Of a stretch of 64,000 bases of DNA, positions 21,889 to 34,160 are shown piece by piece. The notes beneath the pieces were generated by a model, which was not told the origin of the DNA, ran no database searches, and was given only the letters and a program-made list of their open reading frames with translations. How positions within the stretch are numbered: the first letter of the stretch is position 1; the number at the start of each line of letters is the position of its first letter. The position numbers and the translations under genes were made by a program. The stretch spans positions 37,934,908-37,998,907 of the forward strand of contig OX326959.1 of NCBI GenBank assembly GCA_946800325.1. The letters run 5' to 3'. This DNA comes from Luzula sylvatica. Taxonomy: Eukaryota > Streptophyta > Magnoliopsida > Poales > Juncaceae.

Positions 21889-23052
21889 AGTACGAATTCG
21901 AGGTCTAACTCTCATTGAATAAGTAAATAACTAAATGTGTGCGGGAATTTGGGTCACCGGCAAAATTGTGTATTTATAGCTTATTGTTTTGTTCTTATGT
22001 CAAAATTGTGTGCTAATTATTGTCTCGGAGTAATCGTGCTATTATTGTGTCTGTTTTGGAATTTGTTGGAGAAACTTGTGCATTTTGTGAAAAGAAAAAT
22101 GTGTGTTTTTTTGTTTATTTTATAAGGATTTCTTGAATTGTTTCCATATGTGACTTGAACAAAAAAGTTTGTTCAAGAATTTATCAGGTTAATTTAATAT
22201 TGTTCATAAACCAATATTATGGTGCTGATAAATGATAATCCTCCTTGTTAGCCTTTGTGCTACTGAGTGAATGTATTATTGTATTATATATACCATTGAA
22301 CTGAGGTTTATGATGTAGTTTTATTTATACAAATTAGACTGCTAAATTTTTATTTACAGTTATTTTAGGAAAAACTTTCAAGTATATCTCTCACAATTCT
22401 GATATATATAATTAATATAGCATCATATCAGTTTTTGAGTTTTGATCACGACTCGGATAGTTTAGTATTGCATCGCAAATAACTCGAGTCGAAGTTCGGA
22501 TGACAAAATTTAATCCATCTCTCCCTTATGTCTTAAACCTGAATTCAAATTTAATTTGAAAGTTAAAAATTCATAATAAGAAATCAAATTATTAGAATTA
22601 CATGTGACACACAATCCCAATGATCTATAACATACATTGTCCAAAAGTCTAATAACATGCAACCCGAATGGCAATGATATTAATGATATGTGGCTTGAAT
22701 TTGACTCATCCGAATGACCCATCTGAAAATGACCCAAGGATTAGCTCACGTTGATTCGAATCTGTGAAACCACTTGACAATTAATAAATGGGATGACTAA
22801 TGTATTTCATGATTTGTATATTTTTATGTACACATCATTAATAAAAACTAAATAAGTGATTATTTTTCAAATTTTAATCGTATTTGTGTACTCCAAATGT
22901 ACACTCTAAAAAATATAAAATATTACACAAAAAATATAATCTTGTTTAAAAAAAATTATACGAAAAATTATTTATGTCTTAAAAACTACATCTTAAAAAT
23001 TAAATCATATATATATATTGTAAAGATATGGCATGTATTGTATTGAAAAAAT
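21889..23052. other. 3' flank of DUF247 copy A
   Basis: The sequence is conserved in unit 2. A short frame at 21937-22125 has a partial match there, but its frame is not kept across the start, so it is treated as 3'UTR rather than a gene. Confidence 0.5.
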
Positions 23053-23310
23053 TGGGATTTTCTATCATACACTCTTTTACTTATGATACATTCTCTTTCA
23101 AGAATATTTTGAATAATTATCCATTAATGAATATTTGAAATAAAATTTTAAGTATATTTATTAATTAATGTTTGGCTAAATAGGAAGTCTTTTGTGATTC
23201 ATTTCAAGAAAAAATCTTCCTAAAAAATAAATTTTATGATACATGCTTTTAAAAATATAATTAATTGATAAATTCTCGAAATATCATTTATAAAAGATGT
23301 CTGATATTAC
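23053..23310. mobile_element. MITE-like insertion present only in duplication unit 1
   Basis: GGGATTTTCTATCATACACT begins a stretch absent from the aligned position in unit 2. Its left end resembles, in order and spacing, the right end (reverse strand) of the MITE at 413-644: TTCTATnATA, then an inner TTATnAT, then an AATATnTTTGAATA-like block. The right end is diverged, so the exact boundary is uncertain. It either inserted after the duplication or was lost from unit 2. Confidence 0.5.
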
Positions 23311-24572
23311 TCCTCTATATCATAAATCTAAAAGATATATGATACATTTATAAAGACATAACAAATAAAAGAATAATATACATGTAAAAAATATAACATG
23401 TATATTATTTAATAAAGATGTACCGTACATCTAAAAATACAAAACACATCTAAACAAGTATAACACATAAAAATATATTATATATTTAAAAGTATAAACC
23501 GGAATGGGAATGATGTGCGTACATATTTTCATTCACTAAATTTTTTTTTTTTTTTTTTTTTGCATAAAATTTCATTCACTAAATTGGTAACTATAAGAAT
23601 ATCATATAATATTAAGTAGATTATATTTTTATTTGATTAAAAAAAAATATTTTTTTTTTTTGCTATTACAATATAAAATAATTATAAAACATACATAAAT
23701 GAATTCAAATAATTTAATTTTCAAATTATATTATTAACATTATCGTACAAATGTATATTGTGTACTATAATGTAAATCATAATTAACATATTTGTCGTGT
23801 TGAGCGAGTATTCTCCTGGCCACTTTAACAAACATTAAGTTATCAATTAATTAACACCTCTAATTATTGGACGATAACCTGCCAGAGTGTCAACGAAAAC
23901 CAAAGAAAACAATTTTCTTAAACCAACCAAGAATTGGGAAGTTCAACAGAAAGCTTTTTTCCTGTATAAAGATTGATTAGTATCACTTTTTCTAATAATA
24001 CGCTACTTATTCCCACCCAAATCCATTTTCTCAAAGAAAACTCCCACCCAAAACCATTTCTTTGAAATTCTGTCAAGTTCTTGATCCAGTGACGTACAAA
24101 GGTATTGCTGTTTGTGGTGAATTTGAATCTTGATTTGAAGTTTTTTAATTTGACAAATTTTCTGATTGAGAGAGTTTGGTGCAATGATTTCTCTTAATGT
24201 ATTAGTATTGCTATTACATCAAAGTGACGTGTAAATAATTCGATTTTTTTTCAAATTTCCCAAATAAATTTTGAAACTTTAAGTATAGGTTCATTGAATT
24301 TTTTACCTTTAAATTTTTCCAAAATACTTGTTGGTGAAGTTTCCTTTTTTTATATTCTTTTTCATTTAGTCGAAAAATTGGATTGAATTTTAAATGTAGT
24401 TCCGTGAAATTGAAATTAGGGTATGTGCGAAGTGAACTACAGTATAGTTTTCAAAATAGTTTGTACAGAATGAATAATCATATATCGTGGATTAACTCAT
24501 TTCTTTTAGGGAGAATCTGTATCATAATACAATTGGATTAATTAAGTTCTGGGTTTGATACAGGTCAAAGTA

Positions 24573-26233
24573 ATGGCAAATAAAGAAGAAACCATTGATA
24601 CAACTCAGACAGTAATATTCTGACCTCACAATTACTCTTGTCCTTTATAAATTATTTTCAATATGGAATTTCAATTTTTCAATTGAATTTTGTAATTTTC
24701 AATCTAATTTCCTTTTTTGTTTTGTAAAAACAGATAATAAAATATGAGGAGAAAAAACCCAAAACAGCCGAAAAATCGTCAGAAGAAGATATAGAAGAGC
24801 TGGTTCGGTTAATGACACGTGAGTTGGCGTATTATGCTGAACTAAGTGCGAAACAGGCCGAGCCTAAGCCCTTCATAATTCACAAATTGCATCCAAGAGT
24901 GAAATCGGCGGACCCGGCATCGTACCGCCCTACTGTGGTCTCCATCGGCCCGTACCATCATGGGGCCGAATGGTTTATGAATGCCGAGGAGAAGTTGAAG
25001 TGTGTGGAGTCGGTAATGGATTTGAACGGAGAGTCCACAATGGACAAAATTTTGGCTGCTTTAGCGAAGGAAGAGCAAATGGCCCGAAATATTTATTCTG
25101 AGGACTTTGAGATGGATGAAAACGCGTTTCTAAAAATGTTGGCTTTAGATTCGTGCTATATAATGAGCCAAATTTTCGCTTCTGAGCATACCGTACCAGA
25201 TCACGATGTACCGAACCAAAAGTCCGATGAGAAAATATCCCGTAAGAAAAATGGCAGTGAAGAAACGGATATTCTGACCCCATTACTTGCAGACGAAATC
25301 ATCCATGATGGATCAAACAGCATGGAGCCGGTCCCGTTTTACCAGCCGTGGTTCACTCCGTACGTGGCTCGGGACCTTCTTTTGCTGGAAAACCAGATCC
25401 CGTTTTACTTAATCGAGAAAATCTACGAGATAAGGGAGGGTGAATTTAGTGCAAGTGCCCTTCGCGAAAAGGCGGTGTTGTTTGTGAAGAAAATTATACA
25501 ACCGTACTTGAAGAACTTCGAACAAGGAGATGTTTACAACATAAAGCCTAAAGAATTTCACCATTTGCTTCATTTATGTCACATGTACTTCAAGCCACTA
25601 CAGAATCACAAAGAATTTGACTATGAAAAAGTAGAAGGGGCTTCTGATTTTATGCGGCACTTAACCCGTTGGCGTCGTGCAACACAATACGAGGAAGTCG
25701 GAATAAAGATCAAGAAGAAGAAACATGACGAAAGAGCCCCTCACTCACTCTTGGATGTGACTTTTCAAAATAACGAGATTCAGTTTCCAGTTTTGTCCAT
25801 AGATCGAAGCACCGTGCCACTCTTTAGAAACATGGTTGCGCTCGAGCAAATGAACCCGAGATATGGAAACAATTTTACCTCTTACATCATTTTCTTGTCA
25901 CAAATTATGTGCATGCCTAGTGATGTCACATTTCTGGTACGGAAGGGGATAATAAACCATAGTTTGAGCAGTGATGAGGACGTATCGAATCAATTCGCCA
26001 GTCTAACCCGAAGTGTGGTATTTGATTTTAGCGGCAAGTATTACTTGAAGACCATGAGTTGGGAGGTGGACGAACGGTACCATGCTTGCCAGGAAAAACG
26101 GCAAGTACGAGTTTTTGCTAAACGGTTCAGCAACCCGTGGTGGGCTGTTTCGTTCTGGGCGGGGGGCATATTTGTTCTTTGCGCCATAGCCCGGTTCTAT
26201 TTTATCGTTATGTCCCGTTTCAGTACGAGTTAG
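24573..26233 (+). CDS. DUF247 protein, tandem copy B
   Basis: CDS join(24573..24611, 24734..26233), 512 residues, with exon 1 of 13 codons (MANKEETIDTTQT) and the same intron position as copy A. A 5'UTR intron (about 24102-24563) is likely. All DUF247 motifs listed for copy A are intact, including SYRPTVVSIGPYHHG and RDLLLLENQIPFYLIEKIYE. Copy B lacks five residues in the acidic loop (DGSNSMEPV against DGSNSNDTGSMEPV). It ends IVMSRFSTS after the membrane segment FWAGGIFVLCAIARFYFIV, where A ends IIMSPRTSKLVTS. Both copies remain open, so both are probably functional or very recent. Confidence 0.92.
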
Positions 26234-27672
26234 TTGGTTACGAGTTGAAGTACGAATTCGAGGTCTAACTCTCATTGAATAAGTATATAACTAAATGTGT
26301 GCGGGAATTTGGGTCACCGGCAAAATTGTGTATATAGCTTATTGTTTTGTTCTTATGTCAAAATTGTGTGCTAATTATTGTCTCGGAGTAATCGTGCTAT
26401 CATTGTTTCTGTTTTGGAATTTGTTGGAGAAACTTGTGCATTTTGTGAAAAGAAAAATGTGTGCTTTTTTGTTTATTTTTTAAGGATTTCTTGAATTGTT
26501 TCCATATGTGACTTGAACAAAAAAGTTTGTTCAAGAATTTATCAGGTTAATTTAATATTGTTCATAAACCAATATTATGGTGCTGATAAATAATAATCCT
26601 CCTTGTTAGCCTTTGTGCTACTGAGTGAATGTACTATTGTATTATATACCATTGAACTGAGGATTATGATGTAGCTTTATTTATACAAATTAGACTGCTA
26701 AATTTTTATTTACAGTTATTTTAGGAAAAACTTTCAAGTATATCTCTCACAATTCTGATATATATAATTAATATATCATCATATCAGTTTTTGAGTTTTG
26801 ATCACGACTCGGTTAGTTTAGTATCGATCCGATTTGCATCGCAAATAACTCAAGTCGAAGTTCGGATGACAAAATTTAATCCATCTCCCTTATGTCTTAA
26901 ACCTGAATTCAAATTTAATTTGAAAGTTAAAAATTCATAATAAAAAGTCCCATCCAAATAGAAATCAAATTATTAGAATTACATGTGACACCCAATCCAA
27001 ACGATCTATAACATAAATTGTCCAAAAGTCTAATAACATGCAGCCCGAATGGCAATGATATCAATGATATGTGACTCGAATTTGACTCATCTGAATGACC
27101 CATCTGAAAATGACCCAAGGATTAGCTGACGTTGATTCGAATCTATGCAACCACTTGACAAATAATAAATGGGATCGACTACATATTATGAATGTGTATT
27201 TTCATGTGCACGTCATTAATAAAAATGTAATACATAATTATTTTTCAAATTTTAATTGTATTTGTCTAGTTTTGATCGTATTTGTGCACTCCAAATGCAC
27301 ACTCTAAAAAATATAAAATATTATAGAAAAAATATAATCCGGCTTAAAAAAAATTATACAAAAATATTACTTATGTATTAAAAACTACATCTTAAAAGTT
27401 ATATCATACATACATAAATATTAAATATATATCATACAATATAAAAATATGACAGGTATTGTATTAAAAAAGTATGTCATTCATCTAAAAGATATATGAT
27501 ACATTTAAAATAATATAACAAATAAAAAAATATTATACATGTACAAAAATATAACATGTATATTATTTAATAAAAATATACCGTAAATCTAAAAAGTATA
27601 AAATACATCTAAACAAGTATAACACATAAAAATATATTATATATCTAAAAGTATAAACATGAACGGGGGATG

Positions 27673-28075
27673 ATGTGCGTTTTGGAATGCACAAAATATA
27701 ATCAAAATTGAAAGGAAAAAAATCAAAATGTCACGTGTTGTTTTTCTATTGATGGCGTAAACACGGAATACATACCCATATAGTGTGCCCAATCTTTTCC
27801 TGTAATAATTTGTTGATTTTGTCCAATTTAATTGGTTTTTGTTTTGACTAGTGCGCGACTCATTGTCTCTAAATTAATTAATTAATTTTAGATGATGGTT
27901 TTACGGACCTGCAAACACCTAAGAACTTGTAGGTCTTAAACCATGCATGATTAACGTATAATCTAAACCCGGATGGACGATCCAAAGAACGAACAATTGG
28001 AAGAAAGGATATACATGATATATCTTATATTTTTAAGCACACCCATGATACTTTCTATAAGGAGAATTAATACTA
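27673..28075. other. intergenic after the DUF247 duplication
   Basis: AT-rich, with no gene or repeat recognised. It is the junction between the duplication and the next Helitron. Confidence 0.4.
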
Positions 28076-29118
28076 CTAGGAAATTTGTCCGCGCTTCGCT
28101 GCGGATTTTTAATGTAATTGTTTGTATTATATAAAATATTGTGTATTCACTTATTAATTATTATTTGTTATGTTTACAGAAAAAATATCATAAAACCAAT
28201 ATGAAAATTATTAAATGTGTAATTTGATATAATATCATAAAATAAATTAATGAATATCACAAAACAAATATGAAAATTATTAAATGCGTAAAACATGACA
28301 TAAAATAAATTTGAAAAAATCATATCATATCATAAAATAAATTAATGAATATCACAAAACAAATATGAAATCATATCATAAAATAAATTAATGAATATCA
28401 CAAAACAAATATGAAAAAATTATTATATCATAAAATAAATTAATGAATATCACAAAACAAATATGAAAATTATTAAATGCGTAAAGCATGATATAAATTA
28501 ATGAAATCATATCATAAAATAAATTAATAAATATCACAAAACAAATATGAAAAAATTATTAAATGCGTAAAACATGATATAAATTAATGAATATCAAATC
28601 ACAAAATAAATATCAAATCATAAAATCATAAAATAAATATCAAATCACAAAATAAATATGAAATCATAAAATAAATTATTAAAAATCATAAAATAAATAT
28701 GAAAATATGATATAAATATTAATATAATTAAGCTAGAACATGATATGAAGATCATAAAATAAATTATTAAATGGTTAAATGGGTAAAACATGATATAAAT
28801 TAATGGATACGTGATATAAATTAATGGATATAATCAGATCATAAAATAAATATGGAAATTATATAAATATTAATATGTGTGATAGAAAGTCAAAAATATG
28901 AGGTGGCTCAATGTGGGAGCTCAAAAAGATCCCCTCTTTAAAGGGAGAACGTAAAACATGATATAAATTAATGGATACATGATATAAATTAATGGATATA
29001 ATCAGATCATAAAATAAATATGGAAATTATATAAATATTAATATGTGTGATAGAAAGTCAAAGATATGAGGTGGCTCAATGTGGGAGCTCAAAAAGATCC
29101 CCTCTTTAAAGGGAGAAC
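28076..29118 (-). mobile_element. non-autonomous Helitron, family 1, copy 2
   Basis: The 3' end on the minus strand is the hairpin CCGCAGCGAAGCGCGG followed by ACAAATTTCCTAG, then host T. The 5' side on the minus strand begins near TCTCCCTTTAAAGAGGGG; its exact base is uncertain. The interior shares the AAATATGAAAATTATTAAATG repeats of copy 1 (11991). A 168-bp terminal block is tandemly duplicated: 28783-28950 and 28951-29118 are nearly identical. There is no coding capacity. It has the same orientation as copy 1. Confidence 0.78.
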
Positions 29119-29559
29119 AATTCCTTCAAAACTTACATCAACATTCGTGATACAAATCTAAAAAATGATTAATTAGGATGATTAACAACGCAACTAATAG
29201 AAAATTATGAATTAACTATTAATTCCAACATATCAATTATCAACTAACTACTAACGTACATGTGAATTAATTGTTAATACATATTTACATGTTATTTTTT
29301 GTTAATTGGATTGTTAATCACTTCAGTTAATTTTTTTTGGATTCACATCAAAAGACAGTGGTGTGAGTTTGTGAGCACCATATCAAAGCCTATTTATGTA
29401 AAGAAAACAAATATTTCTCGTCTCCTCATCTTCTCACCACTTTCTCTATGTCATGAATTTCAGTGGTTAATGATATAAGTAATTAATAAAAATACATTAC
29501 ATTAATCGTTAGTGAATATTAATTAAGAATTGTTAATATACATGTATCTTAATTATATA
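29119..29559. other. intergenic, TTAAT-rich
   Basis: A stretch dense in GAATTAA, TTAAC and ATTAAT words, similar in composition to stretches near 34440, 44170, 49860, 59530 and 60370. Boundaries and family are unclear. Confidence 0.35.
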
Positions 29560-30836
29560 CTAGGAGCATACTCGCGCTACGCGACGAGATATTAATTATG
29601 TTTTTTTATTGTAATACAAAGTACAAATAAATATGATAATATTGATAAATTCATTTCATAAGATAATTATTTGAAATAATTTGCTTATGATTATATATAT
29701 ATGTTTTACATTATTTTACATTATGATGACAATAAATTTTATTTTTTTAATTACATAATAACTATATTAATGACATTTGACAATAATAATATAAGAGGTA
29801 TACCATGATTTTACAAAAAACATAACAAATATTATATCATTGTTATTCACAATATTTCATACAATATCAAATATAAAAATAACGAATCATACAACATGTG
29901 TAGTAACGTATCATTAATTACATAATGCAATGAAAATTATAAGTAATATCAAACTTAATAGTGAAAATAATTTAATAAATAATAAATAATATTAATTTAG
30001 CATAAACATAAACATAAATTATTTTATATCATATGATTTTTTTTTAGTTTTATATTTTGAAAAATAACATTATTATTTGATAAGTGTTTATAAATTTAAG
30101 AAATTATTTCGATGGATAAAACATTTTTTATTTCTATTATTCTTCAAAAAAAATAATATGATTTTCTTTTATTAGAAACACAAATATAATACTTAGTATT
30201 ATATGGTATTAGTATAGTTATGATTTTTTTAAAAAAATATTAAAATTGTAAATTTTATTGTGTAAATGAAATAATTAAAATTTTATTTTGTAAAAATACA
30301 CTTTTGCATTGTACTTTTTACATAATATGTTACAAATTAAAATTATGGAAAATAGTATGTATGAACTATACTAATATGTATGTCAAAATAAAGTGAAAAA
30401 TAAAACGGATATATTTGATGAACTTTTAAAATTAAAATTCTGAAAATAATACTACTATATGTTGTATGTTTATAATATTACATATTAAGTTATTAATATT
30501 TAATATATAATCTTTTCATCTTTCGTTGGATTCACATTTGATCATGTAATTTTGTGTGAAATGATAAATAATTGAATAAACTTAGTATAACATGAACCTA
30601 ACCAATAATAATAGTGCACATCATTAATATATAATGATGTGACTTTTTATAAATCCTTAAACACATAGTGTAAAATAAGGGACACTCAAATGACTACCAA
30701 CAAAAAAATGTTTATAAAAAAACAATGATTAATAAATGGACTAAATTTTGGCACATATCATAAACTCATGGTTAAAAAAAATGATGATGTTACACAAGAA
30801 AATTACATAAAATTGGGTCCAAAATACGGGTTTGGG
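29560..30836 (-). mobile_element. non-autonomous Helitron, family 2, copy A
   Basis: On the plus strand it opens CTAGGAGCATACTCGCGCTA. The reverse complement of this end is a GC-rich hairpin and then TATGCTCCTAG, followed by host T. It aligns inverted with copy B (35570-36832) over its whole length, for example the TTAAACACATAGTGTAAAAT segment near 30660 matched near 35740. The 5' end at about 30836 has lost the TC dinucleotide. There is no coding capacity. Confidence 0.75.
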
Positions 30837-32138
30837 TAAATTAATGAAATGTTAATGAAATGTATTTTTTTTTTTGTTAATTATCCCATCCATCAATCAC
30901 TAATTTCAAGATATAAAAGATACTGTGGTGAAATGGGGTCACAGTATGGGCTCGGGCTCTTTCAACGATTATATGATGTTATGAGAATTTCAAGGACACA
31001 AATTGAAGTACGCCGAAGATTAAAAAAGTTCACCTTGAGATCGGTCGGCGGGTTTTCACTTTTCGGGTCGAATCACATATTCTTAACCCCAGACCAGACC
31101 CCATGTTATTTTATTTGCTGGTTCAAACGTTCCCCTAAGGACATAGTTATAATTCGGATCGGGTGAAGAGTACGTTCAATAACACGATCCACTAGAGAAG
31201 AAGAGATCCTCAAGGCACCACACCTCTTGTCTCTCTGCACTTCTCCAGTTTTGCCTGTTTTTCTTTCTTTTTTTCCATTGAGTCGGTTTCCCCTATACCA
31301 AGCCATCTATCTCTCTCTAGAGACCCAAAACAATAATCTACTTTTTTTTGTTCTCTTGCACTTCTCTTCTTGTCTTGCTTCCACGGATAAACCTCCTTTC
31401 AATCCGAGCAAGGTCTAAAGCTCTCAGCTTTCCTCTTCTTTTCTTTTTCTTTGTTAAGATACTGATATGAGTAATTAGGGGCACAAATCGCACTTAGATC
31501 TTGCTGATTTTGCTAATTTTGGTTTTGGGTCAGTGTTAATTTGGGGCAATTTGGTTTGGATACTCTGACTAGCCTTGGATTGGCTTTTTTGGTTCTGAGT
31601 TGATCGGATTTATATTGGGGATCTTCTAGTTGGAGCTCTTTTTAGTTTCCTTTGTAGCTTAAAATCTTTATTTTAAATTCATAAAGATCAATTCTTGTTG
31701 TTCTAGTTTACTTATAAGATTAAAGTCTGTGGTTTGAAGTGTACAATCCAACCTTGTATTTTGATATATTTAAAATTGATGTAGAGAATTTAAACCTTTT
31801 GAAGAACCAATGTGATGAATAGTAACATAACTGTGAATTTACTTGATTTTGGGAATAAGAGTTTGCTTTATTTAATCTCTATTAATGCACTCTTTAAGGG
31901 CCTTCCATTTTCGAACTGAATTACCACTTTACAATTTCACCTATCTACTGAAAATGTACACGAATGTTTTATATAAATGTAGTTAAATTTATCCAAATCA
32001 AAGATCTTATAACCATTTCAAACTAATATTTTATTATTTTTTCAGTGATTTCTTCTTCTTGAAAAAAGAGAAAATTACAAAGAAGATTCTAGAATCTCAA
32101 TCCTCGAAGTAAACATATATGGGCTGATTGGTAATTTC
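30837..32138. promoter_or_regulatory. WDR26-like gene promoter, leader and 5'UTR intron
   Basis: A CT-rich leader is visible at about 31220-31410. A GT-AG intron (31413-32045) is likely, starting GTCTAAAG and ending TTTTTTCAG, typical of 5'UTR introns. The two-codon upstream frame ATGGGCTGA at 32119-32127 precedes the main start at 32139 and could dampen translation. An ORF at 30849-31166 has no domain and was not called. Confidence 0.5.
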
Positions 32139-34160
32139 ATGGGAGGTGTAGAGGACGAAGAACCACCCTCAAAGCGCATAAAATCTCTCCAATTCTGTAC
32201 CCAAAACTCTCTCTCTCTACCCCAAAGCCTCTCTCTCTCTCCAAAATCTCCAAATCCTTTGGAATTTGGGGGTCTAATGGCCAGACCTCTTCCTTCCAAG
32301 GGCAAACAAGTCTCCCAAACCGAAACCCTAATTGGCTCTAAAGGCGTAATCCGAAAAAATGAATTTGTGCGAATTATTACAAGAGCTTTGTATACTTTAG
32401 GGTATGAACGAACCGGATCCATTTTAGAAGAAGAATCGGGGATCCAATTACTCGAACCCGTTATCCACTTATTCAGAGAACAAGTTTTAGATGGAGAATG
32501 GGACGAATCGGTACAAACCTTGCATAAAATCGGTCTAGCAGACCAAACCATAGTAGATAAATCAGCATTTTTAATATTAGAACAAAAATTCCTCGAACAA
32601 ATTGAAAATGGAGAAATTCTCAAGGCAACCAAAACCCTACAAGGAGAAATCTCCCCTCTAGGGAACACAAAACGGGTCCATGAGTTAGCGTTTTGTCTTT
32701 TGGGTCCTACCCGTCTCGGGGAATTAGGGTGGTCTAAGGGTCAACTGAAATCTAGGGTTAGGGTTTTGGAAGAGTTGCAGAGCTTGTTTCCACCTAGCGT
32801 GTTCGTACCGGATAGGAGACTCGAAGATCTGGTACAACAAACTTTGGCCATTCAAACTGAATCGTGTTATTTTCATAATTTTAAGGATAAAACTCTCTCT
32901 CTTTATGCCGATCACAAATGTGATGTTGATCAAATTCCTTCTCGCACCATTCAGGTTTGAATTTAATTTATTTTTTACATTTTTATATACTAATATATAT
33001 GTAATTAATATAATTAATGTGATAGGTATTGGATGCGCACCAAGATGAAGTTTGGTACATCCAATTTTCTAACAATGGGAAATATTTGGCTTCTGCTTCT
33101 CATGATATGTCAGCAATTATTTGGGAGGTAAATTAAATCCTTCAAAATTATATGCCATACAATAATAATTTCAGAAATAAATAAAGAATTAATAAATATT
33201 ATTTCCTAGGTGAACGGAGAGGGAAAACTGATATTGAAGCACAAGCTAACGGGTCACAAGCGACCTGTTTTAATGGTTGCATGGAGTTCTGACGACCGTC
33301 GAATCTTGACATGTGGCATGGAAGAATGCGTCAGACTGTGGGACGTCGAAACCGGGAAGTGTATGCATGTTTACGTAAGACCCAATAAAGGATTAATCTC
33401 GTGCGGTTTCTTTGCAAACACGATAGAAGTGTACACGGGCTCCACCGACAAGGTCTTCTCGACATGGAACCCTGACAATACCGAGGCTGAGTCGGTCAAA
33501 GGTCAGCGTTTGACCAAAACGCCTGACTTAGCCGTCAGCAAGGACGGCAAATTCATTTTCACGATGAACAAGGAAAATAGGATTTTGATTTTGGAGAGGG
33601 AGAGCAAGGCCGAGGTCTCGGTTATCGCGGAGGAGAATTCGATTACGAGTTTTACCTTGTCAGCGGATGATCAATTTTTATTGGTCAATTTGTCCAACGA
33701 GGAGATTCATCTTTGGTGTATATCGAAACCTGGTGCCCCGATTCTAGCGAGGAAATATTCGGGTCATAGGAGGACCAGGTTTGTTATTAGGTCTTGTTTT
33801 GGTGGTACCGATCAAGGGTTTATTGCTAGCGGAAGCGAGGATTCACAGGTACGATAATTTTTTTATTTGGGGTGTGTACGATTTGTATGTATGTATTTTT
33901 TATTTTTTATTTTGTAGGTGTATATATGGCATAGAGCGAGTCAAGAACTGATAGATACTCTAGAGGGTCATTCTGGTGTGGTGAATTGTGTGAGTTGGAA
34001 CCCTGTGAACCCGTACATGCTTGCATCAGCGAGTGATGACAAAACGGTGCGAATTTGGGGTACTGAAAAAGTGCAGTCGCCGAAGTGGAAGGATGTTTCT
34101 GAAAATGGGTCATGTAGTAATGGGGTTGTTGTGCATCAGTGCAATGGAAATGCGAATTGA
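32139..34160 (+). CDS. WDR26-like LisH/CTLH/WD40 protein (GID/CTLH complex type)
   Basis: CDS join(32139..32954, 33026..33127, 33210..33848, 33918..34160), 599 residues; all introns are GT-AG and phase 0. Order: basic N-terminus (PPSKRIKS), a LisH-like region near 73-105 ([20 protein letters not shown]), CTLH near 105-165, and a WD40 propeller from about residue 275 ([14 protein letters not shown]). Later blades read [31 protein letters not shown] and [14 protein letters not shown]. Length matches plant WDR26 homologues. Family members form part of the CTLH/GID E3 ubiquitin ligase with RanBPM-type subunits. A two-codon upstream frame lies at 32119. Confidence 0.92.

Larger units (their letters stand above)
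19145..27672 (+). repeat. recent tandem segmental duplication carrying two DUF247 genes
   Basis: Unit 1 (about 19145-23522) and unit 2 (about 23523-27672) align base for base through the 5' flank, leader, introns, CDS and 3' flank. Both units start at TATTTTCATTCACTAAATTT and finish at GGGATGATGTGCGT or GGAATGATGTGCGT. Differences are scattered substitutions, short indels and a ~260-bp insertion near 23053 present only in unit 1. The boundaries are approximate because they lie in AT-rich sequence. Confidence 0.9.

Noticed and set aside
21937..22125. Small hydrophobic ORF downstream of DUF247 copy A, with a counterpart at 26295-26483
   Set aside because: The similarity reflects the duplicated 3'UTR. 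The start and first codons are in different frames in the two copies, so no protein is conserved from its start.
30849..31166. 105-codon ORF upstream of the WDR26-like gene
   Set aside because: No domain, and it overlaps the promoter and leader region.
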